Shown here: positions 53,972-63,405 of the stretch, in pieces
How the letters are laid out: each line of letters opens with the position of its first letter
How positions within the stretch are numbered: the stretch's first letter is position 1
DNA from: Clostridiales bacterium
GTDB taxonomy: Bacteria; Bacillota; Clostridia; Oscillospirales; Oscillospiraceae
Direction of reading: 5' to 3'
Length of the DNA stretch: 64,000 bases
Assembly (NCBI GenBank): GCA_902363045.1
Contig: CABIYX010000001.1
Coordinates: 23,737-87,736 of the forward strand
Program-made: the position numbers and the translations under genes
The notes under the pieces: generated by a model
Database searches by the model: none
The model's input: only the letters and a program-made list of their open reading frames with translations
What the model was told of the DNA's origin: nothing

Positions 53972-54577
53972 ATGTCTGGATCAAACAGCCGCCGCGGAAT
54001 GGGCGGCAGGGATGTCATCACCGTGGGAATCTTCTCCGCCATCTACTTTGCCATAAACTTTGCCTTTATGCTCCTGGGCGGGCTACACCCGCTGCTATGG
54101 ATTTTGATGCCGGGCTTTATCGCCCTGTTCACCGGCATCCCACACCTGATGATGTGCGCCAAGGTGCAGAAGGTGGGTTCAGTCCTGCTGATGGGCCTTA
54201 TCACCGGGCTGATCTACTTCGTCACCGGCCAGTTCACCCCGGTAATCCTGGTCTCCTTTGTCATTGCCTGCGGCCTGGGGGAACTGGTCCGTGGCTGTAC
54301 CCATTATACCAGCATCCGGGGAAACCTTGTGTCCTTCGTCCTGTTCTCCCTGGGCATGGTGGGCTCTCCGCTGCCCATCTGGCTGATGCGGGAGGACTTC
54401 CTGCGGCAGATCACGGAACAGGGGATGCCCGCAGACTATGTGAACACCCTGGCGGCACTGTCGTCCAGCTCCATGCTGGTGGTGCTGTTCCTGGCCCCTG
54501 TTGTGGGCGCGATCATTGGCGGCTTTATCGCCCGGGCCATGTTCCGCAAGCACTTTGAAAAGGCAGGCCTTGTCTGA
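53972..54577 (+). CDS. ECF S component, MptD/Trep_Strep family (module 3)
   Basis: A 201-residue protein with about six membrane helices (GRDVITVGIFSAIYFAINFA start, ARAMFRKHFEKAGLV end). The start at 53972 follows AGAAGGAG. Closer in its opening to the module 1 S component (KDLINVGIYTAM) than to module 2. First gene of module 3. Confidence 0.86.
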   Translation: MSGSNSRRGMGGRDVITVGIFSAIYFAINFAFMLLGGLHPLLWILMPGFIALFTGIPHLMMCAKVQKVGSVLLMGLITGLIYFVTGQFTPVILVSFVIACGLGELVRGCTHYTSIRGNLVSFVLFSLGMVGSPLPIWLMREDFLRQITEQGMPADYVNTLAALSSSSMLVVLFLAPVVGAIIGGFIARAMFRKHFEKAGLV

Positions 54578-54578
54578 G

Positions 54579-55244
54579 ATGGAGCGGCGCATCTTTGACC
54601 CACGGGCCGGCCTGTGGCTTCTGGTGGCCGCCAATATCATCGCCTTCCGCCCCCATACCCTGTGGCTGGAGCTGGCACTGGTCGGCCTGCTGCTGCTCCT
54701 GATGGCTGCCCACGGGAAGTATTCCATGGCGGTCAAATGGGCGGTGGGCTATTGTGCCCTACTGCTCTTTCAGCAGTACATCCTGCCCGCCTCTCCCAAG
54801 ATTATCGCCACCAGCTTTACCATTTTTGCCACCTACGCCCGCCGGATGTTTCCGTGCCTGATGACCGGATCGCTGATGCTGAAATGTACGCCTCTGCGGT
54901 ATTTCATCGTGGGACTGCGCCAGCTCCGTGTTCCCCAGCGGCTGATCGTGGCCGTCTCGGTGACTCTGCGATACTTCCCCGCTATCCGGGAGGAGATGGG
55001 CTATATCCGGGACGCCATGAAGTTGCGGGATGTCCGGGGGCTGGCCCGACTGGAGGGCACGGTGATACCTCTGATGGTGTCCGCCACCGAGACGGCGGAG
55101 GAGCTCTCCGCAGCGGCGGTGACCCGGGGAATTGAGGACCCCGCGCCTAAGACAAGCGCCGTCTTCCTGCGGCTGTCCCCGGTGGACCTGGCCGGGATGG
55201 CGGCGGGCCTTGTGTTGCTGGCGCTGTCATTTGTGGTACAATAA
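54579..55244 (+). CDS. ECF transporter membrane subunit EcfT (module 3)
   Basis: A 221-residue membrane protein with coupling motifs MGYIRDAMKLRDVRG and ELSAAAVTRGIEDP. The start ATG is one base after the S-component stop; this start gives the family length. Confidence 0.88.
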   Translation: MERRIFDPRAGLWLLVAANIIAFRPHTLWLELALVGLLLLLMAAHGKYSMAVKWAVGYCALLLFQQYILPASPKIIATSFTIFATYARRMFPCLMTGSLMLKCTPLRYFIVGLRQLRVPQRLIVAVSVTLRYFPAIREEMGYIRDAMKLRDVRGLARLEGTVIPLMVSATETAEELSAAAVTRGIEDPAPKTSAVFLRLSPVDLAGMAAGLVLLALSFVVQ

Positions 55245-55258
55245 GGAGGACCCTCGGA

Positions 55259-56641
55259 ATGATCTCATTTGAGTATGTTTCCTTTGGTTATGACGGCTCC
55301 CGGGAGACCCTGGCCGGCCTGAACGCCGCCATCCGGCCGGGCGAATGTGTCCTGCTGTGCGGTGCCTCCGGCTGTGGAAAGACTACGGTGACCAAGCTCA
55401 TCAACGGCCTGATCCCGGCCTTTACCCCCGGCTGCCGCCTGGAGGGACGGGTGGAGGTGGACGGCCTGGACCCCGCCAAGACGCCCATGCACCAGCTGGC
55501 CCGAAAGGTGGGATCGGTATTCCAGAATCCCAAGTCCCAGTTTTTCAATCTGGACACGGACAGCGAGCTGGCCTTTGGGCTGGAGAACGCAGGATGCCCG
55601 CCGGAAGAGATCCATGCCCGGGTGGCGGAGACCGTGGAGGCCCTTGGGCTGGAGAGCCTCTGCGGGCAGAGCATCTTCTCGCTCTCTGGTGGACAAAAGC
55701 AGCTGCTGGCCTTTGGCTCGGTCTACGCCATGGGCCCGGACATCTTTGTGCTGGACGAGCCAACCGCCAATCTGGATCAGGAGGCCATCGCCCGCCTTCA
55801 CGACGAGATCGCCGGTCTGAAGCGGCAGGGGCGCACGGTGGTCATTGCCGAACACCGACTCTACTTTCTTACCGACCTGATCGACCAGGCATGGTATATC
55901 AGGCAGGGGAGCCTGTCCCGGCGCTTCACCCGTGAGGAGTTTCAGCGGCTGACTGATGAGGAACGGGAGAGGCTGGGCCTGCGCACGCTGTCATCGGCCC
56001 CCTGTACCCTGCCACCGGCGAAGCCGGCCGGGTCCGGGGAAGGCCTCTCTGTGGAGGGGCTGACCTGCGCCTTTCAGAAAAGAGAGGCGGTGTTCCGTGA
56101 GCTGTCCTTTTCCGTCCGGCCGGGTGAGGTAGTGGCTGTCACCGGGCCCAACGGCGTGGGTAAGACCACGCTCTCCCGCTGTCTGTGCGGGCTGCTGCGG
56201 GAGCAGGCAGGGACTGTCCGGCTTCACGGCCGCCCCCTGGGACGCAAGGAGCGGCAGCGGGCAGCCTTCTGCGTGATGCAGGATGTAAACCACCAGCTCT
56301 TTTCGGACAGCGTGTGGGGTGAGTGTCGAATATCCGCCCCGGATGCACCGGACGAAAAAATCGCCGAGGTGCTGGATCGCCTTCAACTGCTGTCCTTTCG
56401 GGAGCGGCACCCCATGGCGCTCTCTGGCGGACAGAAACAGCGGCTGGCGGTGGCCACCGCGCTGCTGTCGGAAAAGCCGGTGCTGATTTTTGACGAGCCC
56501 ACCAGCGGCCTGGATTATGCCCGGATGGTGGAGGTGTCCGGCGTGATCCGGGATCTGGCCCGACAGGGCCGCATCGTGCTGGTGGTAACACATGACCAGG
56601 AGTTTTTGCAGCAGGCTTGTGACCGGGTCCTGCATCTGTAA
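55259..56641 (+). CDS. Double ECF-type ATPase (module 3)
   Basis: A 460-residue protein, shorter than its counterparts (500). Two ATPase domains: Walker A GASGCGKTT and GPNGVGKTT, signatures LSGGQKQ in both, Walker B IFVLDEPTANLD and VLIFDEPTSGLD. The linker between domains and the C-terminal tail are shorter than in modules 1 and 2. AAGGAGGA upstream. Confidence 0.92.
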   Translation: MISFEYVSFGYDGSRETLAGLNAAIRPGECVLLCGASGCGKTTVTKLINGLIPAFTPGCRLEGRVEVDGLDPAKTPMHQLARKVGSVFQNPKSQFFNLDTDSELAFGLENAGCPPEEIHARVAETVEALGLESLCGQSIFSLSGGQKQLLAFGSVYAMGPDIFVLDEPTANLDQEAIARLHDEIAGLKRQGRTVVIAEHRLYFLTDLIDQAWYIRQGSLSRRFTREEFQRLTDEERERLGLRTLSSAPCTLPPAKPAGSGEGLSVEGLTCAFQKREAVFRELSFSVRPGEVVAVTGPNGVGKTTLSRCLCGLLREQAGTVRLHGRPLGRKERQRAAFCVMQDVNHQLFSDSVWGECRISAPDAPDEKIAEVLDRLQLLSFRERHPMALSGGQKQRLAVATALLSEKPVLIFDEPTSGLDYARMVEVSGVIRDLARQGRIVLVVTHDQEFLQQACDRVLHL

Positions 56642-56652
56642 GGAGGGGAACT

Positions 56653-57603
56653 ATGCTGGAGCAGATGATAGCGGGAAATGGCTTTCCAAAAGTGGTGGTG
56701 GAAAATGATCATTGCCGGGTCTTTCAGATGATGGGCGGCACCGGGGATGGGAGCATGACCCAGTACGACCTGTACCCCGGGATCACTTTGATGTATAACG
56801 ACTTCCACATGGAGGATTACGACTCCGACCTGACCATTACCGGAGATCTGCTGTGCATCGACTATTGCCGCCAGGGACGGATGGAGTACCCGGCGGGACC
56901 GGATGCTTATTCCTATGTGGAAGCGGGGGACCTGAAGCTGGACCGGCGGCTGGAGCACCGGGGGCACTTTGTCTTTCCACTTTCCCACTATCACGGGATC
57001 ACGGTGGGGCTGGAGCTGCCTCGGGCAGCCCAGGCCCTGGCCGAATGGGTGCGGGACTTTCCGGTGGACCTGTACCGCCTCCGAGACAAATACTGCTCCG
57101 GCCCCCACCCCAAGGTACTCCACGGGGCCCCTTCGCTGGATCATATCTTCCAGGAGCTCTATGCCGTACCGGAACAGATCAAGCTCCCCTATTTCCGCAT
57201 CAAGACGCTGGAACTGCTCCTCTATCTGGATGCCCTGGAACTGCCCGCGGAGTCGGAGAAGCCCTACTTCTACAAGACGCAGGTGGAGAAAATGAAAGCG
57301 ATTCACCGCCTGCTGACCGGGGATCTGGAGCGTCACTACACCATCACTGAGCTGTCCCGGCGCTTTTCCATCCCGACCACGGCCTTGAAAGAGTGCTTCA
57401 AATCGGTCTACGGCCAGCCCATCAACACCTATATGCGGTGCCTGCGCATGGACCGGGCGGCCCTCCTGCTCCGGCAGGAGCCCCATGCCGGCGTGGCGGA
57501 GATCGCCGGCCGGGTAGGGTATGACAGCGCCAGCAAATTTGCCGCCGCGTTCAAGGCGGTAAAGGGTAAAACGCCCCTGGAATACCGCCGGGAGGGACAA
57601 TAA
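56653..57603 (+). CDS. AraC-family regulator of module 3
   Basis: A 316-residue protein related to the module 2 AraC (shared YPGI..MYNDFH-like and PYFRIKTLELL segments). C-terminal helix-turn-helix pair: YTITELSRRFSIPTTALKEC and VAEIAGRVGYDSASKFAAAF. In module 3 it sits between the ECF and the ABC genes, while in module 2 it comes first. AAGGAGGG upstream. Confidence 0.86.
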   Translation: MLEQMIAGNGFPKVVVENDHCRVFQMMGGTGDGSMTQYDLYPGITLMYNDFHMEDYDSDLTITGDLLCIDYCRQGRMEYPAGPDAYSYVEAGDLKLDRRLEHRGHFVFPLSHYHGITVGLELPRAAQALAEWVRDFPVDLYRLRDKYCSGPHPKVLHGAPSLDHIFQELYAVPEQIKLPYFRIKTLELLLYLDALELPAESEKPYFYKTQVEKMKAIHRLLTGDLERHYTITELSRRFSIPTTALKECFKSVYGQPINTYMRCLRMDRAALLLRQEPHAGVAEIAGRVGYDSASKFAAAFKAVKGKTPLEYRREGQ

Positions 57604-57678
57604 ATTCTTCTGTCCAAACGGGACAGGATCGGCGGAGCGGAGCGGAAAAGAGCTTTTTTATCAGTTACAATGGCTGCG

Positions 57679-57694
57679 GTTAGCGAAAGCAAAT
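57679..57694. promoter_or_regulatory. Degenerate operator-like site GTTAG-N6-CAAAT (module 3 ABC genes)
   Basis: GTTAG CGAAAG CAAAT, upstream of the ABC pair; the left half and the spacer CGAAAG are identical to the site at 45339. The right half differs at two of five bases. Confidence 0.45.
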
Positions 57695-57726
57695 CGCAGT
57701 CATTTCTTTTGAGAGGAGTCTTGCCG

Positions 57727-59496
57727 ATGAAAGAACGGACCTGGCTGAGCATCCTGCTCTCCTATGCCGGACCCTGCCGGGGCAAAATGGCCGCCTCGGT
57801 GGCCCTGGCGGTGGTCAGCGTGGCAGGAGGCTTTGTGCCGTATCTGGGAGTCTATCAAATCCTGCGGCTGTTTGTGGAGCGTCGGGCGGGCCTGGAGGGC
57901 ATCCTGCTGTGGTGTGGGGTGTGCCTGGCAGGCTACGCCGTCAAGGTGGCGGGCTATGCCCTGTCCACCATGCTGGCCCATGTATCCGCCTATACCATTC
58001 TGGAGGGCCTTCGCCTCCAGGTGGCAGATCAGCTCATGAGGGCGCCCCTGGGCGAGGTGGAATCCCGGCCCATCGGGGCCATGAAGAGCACCATCGTGGA
58101 CCGCATCGAGGATGTGGAGCCGCCCCTGGCCCACATGATCCCAGAGCTGAGCTCTAACCTGCTTCTGCCCCTGGCGGTCGTCATCGCCATGTTCGCCATC
58201 GACTGGCGGATGGGCCTGGCCTTGCTGGTGACCATCCCAGTGGCCCTGGTCCCCATGGCGGCGGGGATGCGGTCCTACAACAAGAACTATGCCGCCTATA
58301 TGGCGGCCAACAACCATGTCAACAGCGTCATCGTGGAATATGTGGAGGGCATCCAGGTGGTCAAGGCCTTCAGCCAGGGGGAGCGATCCTACGCCAAGTT
58401 CGCCCAGGCTGTGAGCTCTTTCCGGGACTTTACCCTGAACTGGTTCCGCTGCACCTGGGCCTCCATGAATCTGTGCCTGTCCATCCTGCCCACCACCCTG
58501 CTGGGGACCCTCCCGGTGGGCATCTATCTTTACCAGACCGGGGTGCTGGACCCAGCTCAGGTGACGCTCTGCCTGATGATGGCCCTGGGCATCGTCTCCC
58601 CGCTCATGAGAGCTACCGCATTCATCAACTCCATGAAGAGTATGCAGTTTGCGGTGAAGGACACCCGGGAGCTGCTGGACCTGCCCCAGCTCTCTCAGGC
58701 GAAGCAGGAGGCGGATCTGGACGGCAGCGGCATCCGGTTTCGGAATGTGGCCTTTTCCTATGGCGGGACGGGGGGCGCGGAGGTGCTCCATGACCTGGAG
58801 CTGCACATCCCCCAGGGGAGCTTCACCGCCCTGGTAGGGCCCTCAGGAGGCGGCAAGTCCACCATCGCCCGGCTGGCTGCCCGCTTCTGGGATGTGACGG
58901 CCGGCTCCATCACCCTGGGTGGGCGGGACATCCGGGAAATGCCTCTGAAACAGCTCTCCCAGGCCATCAGCTTCGTCACCCAGGACAACTTCCTCTTTGA
59001 CTGCTCTCTCAAGGAGAACATCCGCCTGGGAAAGCCGGACGCCTCGGACGAGGAGGTGCTGGCGGCGGCCAGGGCGGCCCAGTGTGAGGAGTTTCTGGCC
59101 CGACTGGACCGGGGCTGGGACACCCCGGCGGGAGAGGCGGGCAGACAGCTCTCCGGCGGGGAGCGCCAGCGTATCGCCATCGCCCGCGCCATTTTGAAGG
59201 ACGCCCCCATTGTGATTTTGGACGAAGCCACCGCGTTTACCGATCCGGAAAATGAGGACAAAATCCAGAGCTCGATCATGGCCCTCTCCAAAGGGAAGAC
59301 CCTGCTGGTCATCGCCCACCGCCTGAGCACCATCCAGAACGCGGATCAGATCGTGGTGCTGGAAAAGGGGCATATCGTGGACCAGGGCACCCAGGCGGAG
59401 CTGCTCCGCCGCTGCCTGCTTTACCAGAAGCTGTGGCAGGCCCACATCGGAGCCCAAGGCTGGGCAGTTACATCGGGCGCAAAGGAGGGACAGTGA
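57727..59496 (+). CDS. ABC half-transporter 1 (module 3)
   Basis: A 589-residue protein: membrane domain (about 1-320), Walker A GPSGGGKST, signature QLSGGERQR, Walker B IVILDEATAFTDPENE, H-loop AHRLSTIQNAD. Start ATG at 57727 with GAGAGGAG upstream. Counterpart of 26324 and 49356. Confidence 0.9.
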   Translation: MKERTWLSILLSYAGPCRGKMAASVALAVVSVAGGFVPYLGVYQILRLFVERRAGLEGILLWCGVCLAGYAVKVAGYALSTMLAHVSAYTILEGLRLQVADQLMRAPLGEVESRPIGAMKSTIVDRIEDVEPPLAHMIPELSSNLLLPLAVVIAMFAIDWRMGLALLVTIPVALVPMAAGMRSYNKNYAAYMAANNHVNSVIVEYVEGIQVVKAFSQGERSYAKFAQAVSSFRDFTLNWFRCTWASMNLCLSILPTTLLGTLPVGIYLYQTGVLDPAQVTLCLMMALGIVSPLMRATAFINSMKSMQFAVKDTRELLDLPQLSQAKQEADLDGSGIRFRNVAFSYGGTGGAEVLHDLELHIPQGSFTALVGPSGGGKSTIARLAARFWDVTAGSITLGGRDIREMPLKQLSQAISFVTQDNFLFDCSLKENIRLGKPDASDEEVLAAARAAQCEEFLARLDRGWDTPAGEAGRQLSGGERQRIAIARAILKDAPIVILDEATAFTDPENEDKIQSSIMALSKGKTLLVIAHRLSTIQNADQIVVLEKGHIVDQGTQAELLRRCLLYQKLWQAHIGAQGWAVTSGAKEGQ

Positions 59497-59497
59497 G

Positions 59498-61246
59498 ATG
59501 TTTCACAGTGTAGGACGGATCATGCGGTGGGCCGGAGCCTACCGGAAACGAATGGTGCTGGGCTTCGTGTGCTCCTTCTTCGCCACCTGGTGCACCGCCG
59601 GGCCGGTGGTGCTGGCGGCTTGGGCGCTGGGACAGCTGATTGTGGACGCCTGGGGAGAGGAGCGCCTGTCTCCGCACCTTCCCTGGCTGTGCCTGGGCGG
59701 GATCGTGGTGCTGATTCTTCTGCGGTTTTTCTTCACCTACTGGAAAAACCGGCTTCAGGAGAGTATCGGCACGGAACGGGCGGCAGAGCAGCGGATGGAG
59801 CTGGGGAATGTGCTCAAGCGGGTGTCCCTGGGGTACTTCGCCAAAAACGACCTGGGAGACATTTTGGCAGCCCTCACCACCGAACTGAGCACCCTGGAGC
59901 TCCAGAGCATGAAAATGGTGGATGCGGTGGTGAACGGCTATATCCAAGTGGCCGTGATCCTGCTGTGTGTGGCGTTTTTCTGCCCGCCTGCCGCGCTGGC
60001 GGCGCTGATCGGTGTGCTGGTGTCCGCCTTTGCTCTGCGGGGGATCGGCCGCCAGAGCGCCCGCACCGCCCCGGTGAGCCACCGGGCTCAGGAGGCGCTG
60101 TCCGGGGCGGCCATTGAGTACATTCACGGTCTGCCGGTGGTCAAGTCCTTCGGCCAGGATGGCGTTTCTGTCCAGCGGTTTCGGGAGGCCTGCCGGGCAA
60201 ACAAGGCCATCCGCATCAAAAATGAGTTCGGCTTTGTCCCCTGGAACTGTCTGCACCTGTTTGCTCTGCGGGCGGCTTCCGTGGGGCTGGTGCTCACCGC
60301 CGGCTGGCAGGCCCTGGCCGGCGCCCTTCCCCTCCAGTATTTCCTGATGATCGCCCTGTTCTCCTTTACCATCTTCGGCAGTGTGGAGGCCATCAACGAT
60401 GCGGCCCACATCCTGTCGGTGACGGACTCGGTGCTGGACCGTCTGGAGGAGCTGGAGCAAACCGATTTCATTGACAAGGGAGGAAAGGAGGTCGTGCCGG
60501 AGCGCTTCGATGTGGCCCTGAGCCATGTGTCCTTCGGCTACGGCGGCCGCGAGGTGCTCCACGATGTATCCTTTACCGCCCCCCAGGGGACCACTACCGC
60601 CATCGTTGGCCCCTCCGGCTCCGGAAAGAGTACCATCTGCAATTTGGTTGCCCGGTTTTATGATGTGAATGCCGGCTCTGTCTCCGTGGGCGGACACGAT
60701 GTGCGGGAGTTTACCTGCGAGAGCTTGCTGAGAAACATCTCCATGGTGTTCCAAACGGTGTATCTGTTCCATGACACGGTGGAGAACAACATCAAGTTCG
60801 GCTGCCCGGACGCCACCCATGAACAGGTGGTGGCCGCTGCCAAGGCCGCCTGCTGCCACGATTTCATCTCTGCCCTGCCGAACGGCTATGATACCGTGAT
60901 TGGAGAGGGCGGCTCCACCCTCTCCGGCGGGGAGAAACAGCGCATTTCCATCGCCCGCGCCATGCTCAAAAACGCGCCTATCGTCATCCTTGATGAAGCG
61001 ACCGCCAGCGTAGACCCGGAGAATGAGCACCTGATTCAGCAGGCTCTGTCCGCTTTGACAAAGGGGAAAACCATCCTTACCATCGCCCATCGGCTGGCCA
61101 CCATCCAGAGCGCGGACCAGATCCTGGTGGTGGAGGACGGCCGCATCGTTCAGCGGGGTACCCACGACGAGCTCATGGCCCAGGGCGGGCTTTACCGGCG
61201 ATTCATTGAGATCCGGGAACAGGCCGAGGGCTGGAGACTGGCATGA
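59498..61246 (+). CDS. ABC half-transporter 2 (module 3)
   Basis: A 582-residue protein: membrane domain, Walker A GPSGSGKST, signature TLSGGEKQR, Walker B IVILDEATASVDPENE, H-loop AHRLATIQSAD. Starts two bases after the previous gene's stop. It resembles the module 1 second half-transporter in the conserved stretch FGYGGREVLHDVSF / FGYGGRQVIHDISL. Confidence 0.9.
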   Translation: MFHSVGRIMRWAGAYRKRMVLGFVCSFFATWCTAGPVVLAAWALGQLIVDAWGEERLSPHLPWLCLGGIVVLILLRFFFTYWKNRLQESIGTERAAEQRMELGNVLKRVSLGYFAKNDLGDILAALTTELSTLELQSMKMVDAVVNGYIQVAVILLCVAFFCPPAALAALIGVLVSAFALRGIGRQSARTAPVSHRAQEALSGAAIEYIHGLPVVKSFGQDGVSVQRFREACRANKAIRIKNEFGFVPWNCLHLFALRAASVGLVLTAGWQALAGALPLQYFLMIALFSFTIFGSVEAINDAAHILSVTDSVLDRLEELEQTDFIDKGGKEVVPERFDVALSHVSFGYGGREVLHDVSFTAPQGTTTAIVGPSGSGKSTICNLVARFYDVNAGSVSVGGHDVREFTCESLLRNISMVFQTVYLFHDTVENNIKFGCPDATHEQVVAAAKAACCHDFISALPNGYDTVIGEGGSTLSGGEKQRISIARAMLKNAPIVILDEATASVDPENEHLIQQALSALTKGKTILTIAHRLATIQSADQILVVEDGRIVQRGTHDELMAQGGLYRRFIEIREQAEGWRLA

Positions 61247-61647
61247 GGGAGAACAGCAAGCGACAGCATCCCGCATCCTTACACGCTTCAGGCGAGGACT
61301 ATCTGGAAGCCATCCTGATCCTTCATATGAAAAAGGGCACGGTGCGCTCCGTGGATGTGGCCCGACACCTGGGAGTTTCCAAGCCCAGCGTGTGCCATGC
61401 GGTGGCGTTGCTAAAGGACGGCGGTTTTCTCACCATGGATGAGGATTTCTCCCTATGCCTGACGGATGTGGGCCGGGAGGTCGCGGAGAGCATCTACGAG
61501 CGCCATTGTTTTTTTACAGAGAAGCTGATTGCCGCAGGGGTTGACCCCAAGGTGGCGGAAGCCGACGCCTGCAGGATTGAGCACATCATCAGCGCGGAGT
61601 CTTTTGAGCGGCTGAAAGAGGCGGCTAAAGGTATGAGGCAGGCGTAA
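61243..61647 (+). CDS. Short DtxR/MntR-like metal-dependent repressor (module 3)
   Basis: A 134-residue protein with winged helix ASGEDYLEAILILHMKKGTV, VSKPSVCHAVALLKDGGFLT and metal-helix region YERHCFFTEKLIAAGVDPKV. The ATG overlaps the ABC gene stop (ATGA). The C-terminus diverges from the module 1 and 2 copies (ESFERLKEAAKGMRQA). Confidence 0.85.
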   Translation: MRENSKRQHPASLHASGEDYLEAILILHMKKGTVRSVDVARHLGVSKPSVCHAVALLKDGGFLTMDEDFSLCLTDVGREVAESIYERHCFFTEKLIAAGVDPKVAEADACRIEHIISAESFERLKEAAKGMRQA

Positions 61648-61695
61648 CGCCTCATTCTTTCGGCTCCTGAATAAGCACACTTAAAAGAAGCTGGA

Positions 61696-61732
61696 AAGGA
61701 ACACCCCCTGCTTTGGCAGGGGGTGTTCCTTA
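61696..61732 (+). terminator. Terminator of module 3
   Basis: Stem AAGGAACACCCCCTGC / GCAGGGGGTGTTCCTT with a short loop, followed by TTAATT. Confidence 0.85.
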
Positions 61733-61864
61733 ATTGAAGCTGTTCAACCGTGCTCCGGCATTATTCCCGGCATTTTGCTCGTGACGCAAGTACAGAAATT
61801 TATCAGAAATTAAACATAATTCAGGAGAGTATAATACATCCATTTTCCATAAAAAGGAGATGAA

Positions 61865-62575
61865 ATTACGAGCAGCGTCATTTCAGGAAAGCGTATTCTA
61901 CTAATTGAGGAAAGCCAAGCACAGGCGGAGAGCATCCGAGCCTTATTGAGGAAAAACGGGGTTGATCCTTGCATCGCCTTGACAATCCAAAACGCGGTCA
62001 GCCAAATGATGATCCGCACCTTTGATGTAGTGGCTCTGGACGCGGATACCGAGGATGCTGCCCGTCTGATTGGTTTGCTGCTGGATCTTCGGCACGCAAA
62101 GAATACGCTTCTACTTATGTTCCCAATCGGTAAATCTGATGTTCGGGCGGCTTTTATGAACCGAGGGTTTGATATGTGCCTTGCGGAAAACAGTCCCAAG
62201 GAGTGCTCTGCCGCTGTCTGTGCCCTGCTTCGCCGTCCGTCGGCCGATGAATACCCTACGGAGGCCGCACCGCCTGGCCGTATCATTTATAAAGATCTGA
62301 TGATGGACCCCTTGCGCCAAAGGGTCACAATGCGCGGAAGTCAGCTCTCCTTTACAGCTCTGGAGTTCAAGCTCCTCTATTTCCTGGCCAGCAATCCCTC
62401 TATCGTCTTTTCCAGGGAACTGATCTATGAACGGGTCTGGAGGGAGAGCAGTCTCTACGGCAGTAAGAGCGTTAACGACCTGATCTGTTCTATACGAAAG
62501 AAGATGGGCCTGTCTCCTAAAGATACCGATTATATCAAGACAGTCAAGGGAGTCGGGTACTGTTTCGCTCCATAA
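61865..62575 (+). CDS. OmpR/PhoB-type response regulator with full receiver domain
   Basis: About 236 residues if started at the ATT codon 61865, which has AAGGAG five bases upstream; no ATG, GTG or TTG occurs in frame until TTG 61946, which would cut into the receiver (RILLIEES...). Receiver domain about 1-125 with an Asp in VVALDADTED but without the usual Thr-Lys signature; winged helix at the end (FTALEFKLLYFLASNPSIVF, DYIKTVKGVGYCF). It is a longer relative of the shortened proteins in modules 1 and 2. The start is unsure. Confidence 0.75.
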   Translation: MTSSVISGKRILLIEESQAQAESIRALLRKNGVDPCIALTIQNAVSQMMIRTFDVVALDADTEDAARLIGLLLDLRHAKNTLLLMFPIGKSDVRAAFMNRGFDMCLAENSPKECSAAVCALLRRPSADEYPTEAAPPGRIIYKDLMMDPLRQRVTMRGSQLSFTALEFKLLYFLASNPSIVFSRELIYERVWRESSLYGSKSVNDLICSIRKKMGLSPKDTDYIKTVKGVGYCFAP

Positions 62576-62641
62576 TGTCGAAATAACACATATTCCGCCG
62601 CAAATTCTCTTTTAAGTCCACTTTGGGAGCGTAAGGAAACC

Positions 62642-62737
62642 ATGATGCACCGCTATTCTGTGGATAACGGCACAAGAACCCACATCGCGACGAAATTTGC
62701 TTTCAAAGCATGGAATGAGATGGGGGAATATGAATAG
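62642..62737 (+). CDS. Possible small protein (31 residues)
   Basis: ATG at 62642 with AAGGAA upstream opens a 31-codon frame (MMHRYSVDNG...). No family recognised. The rest of 62576-62895 shows no gene. Confidence 0.35.
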   Translation: MMHRYSVDNGTRTHIATKFAFKAWNEMGEYE

Positions 62738-62895
62738 GTCTGCGCCTCCACTTTTCCACCATGGCAGGGCAACAGCTTGGTCTACCGCTATCCTATTCTC
62801 CGGTGCCAATTTTCTTGCCTTGGATAAGAATTCCTCGCATGATGTCTCCTTGTGCTGAAAAATTTTATTTCAGAAAGAAAGGCGGGGGGATCATC

Positions 62896-63405
62896 ATGGA
62901 GCAAACGAAAATAAGAGAACAGGTAATTGATGACTTGAAGCAATATCCGGAGCTGAAGAAGAAAGTCATCTTGCTTCGCTATGAGCAGGAACACCCCGCC
63001 AAGATTTCAGACAGCGAGGTGATCGACAGCATGGCGCTTTCACGGCCGGTGAGCGACGGCATTCGACCGGCGGGATTTATCTCAGATAAGACCATGCGTA
63101 TCGCCACACAGTTCCGGGACAAGAAAGACCGACTCAACCAAGAAACCATTATGGAGATCGCCCAGGAGCTTTATACCGTTGAACAACAGATCTCCAAGCT
63201 GGAGTTCTATGTCTCACAATTAGAAGAAAAACAGGCCGAAGTGATCCGAAAATATTATTTTGAGGGGAAAACTTGGGGAGAATTACAGCGGGAAATGCAT
63301 CTGGCGCCGCGGACACTGCTCAAGCGCAGAGACGATGGCCTGGATGCGCTTGTGTCCATCTACTCTTACATAGGGCAGGTGAAAGGAGATCGAAGGAATA
63401 CATGA
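62896..63405 (+). CDS. Sigma-70 region 4-like protein of phage/ICE type
   Basis: A 169-residue protein with a helical N-terminus and a C-terminal helix-turn-helix (LEEKQAEVIRKYYFEGKTWG, ELQREMHLAPRTLLKRRDDG). The pattern resembles small sigma-like activators of phages and integrative elements (ArpU/DUF1492-like). The start ATG at 62896 follows GCGGGGGGA. Overlaps the next gene by four bases. Confidence 0.7.
   Translation: MEQTKIREQVIDDLKQYPELKKKVILLRYEQEHPAKISDSEVIDSMALSRPVSDGIRPAGFISDKTMRIATQFRDKKDRLNQETIMEIAQELYTVEQQISKLEFYVSQLEEKQAEVIRKYYFEGKTWGELQREMHLAPRTLLKRRDDGLDALVSIYSYIGQVKGDRRNT

Noticed and set aside
59468..61276. A 602-codon open frame on the minus strand
   Set aside because: Antisense shadow of the module 3 ABC gene; composition is typical of a GC-rich complement and no motif is present.
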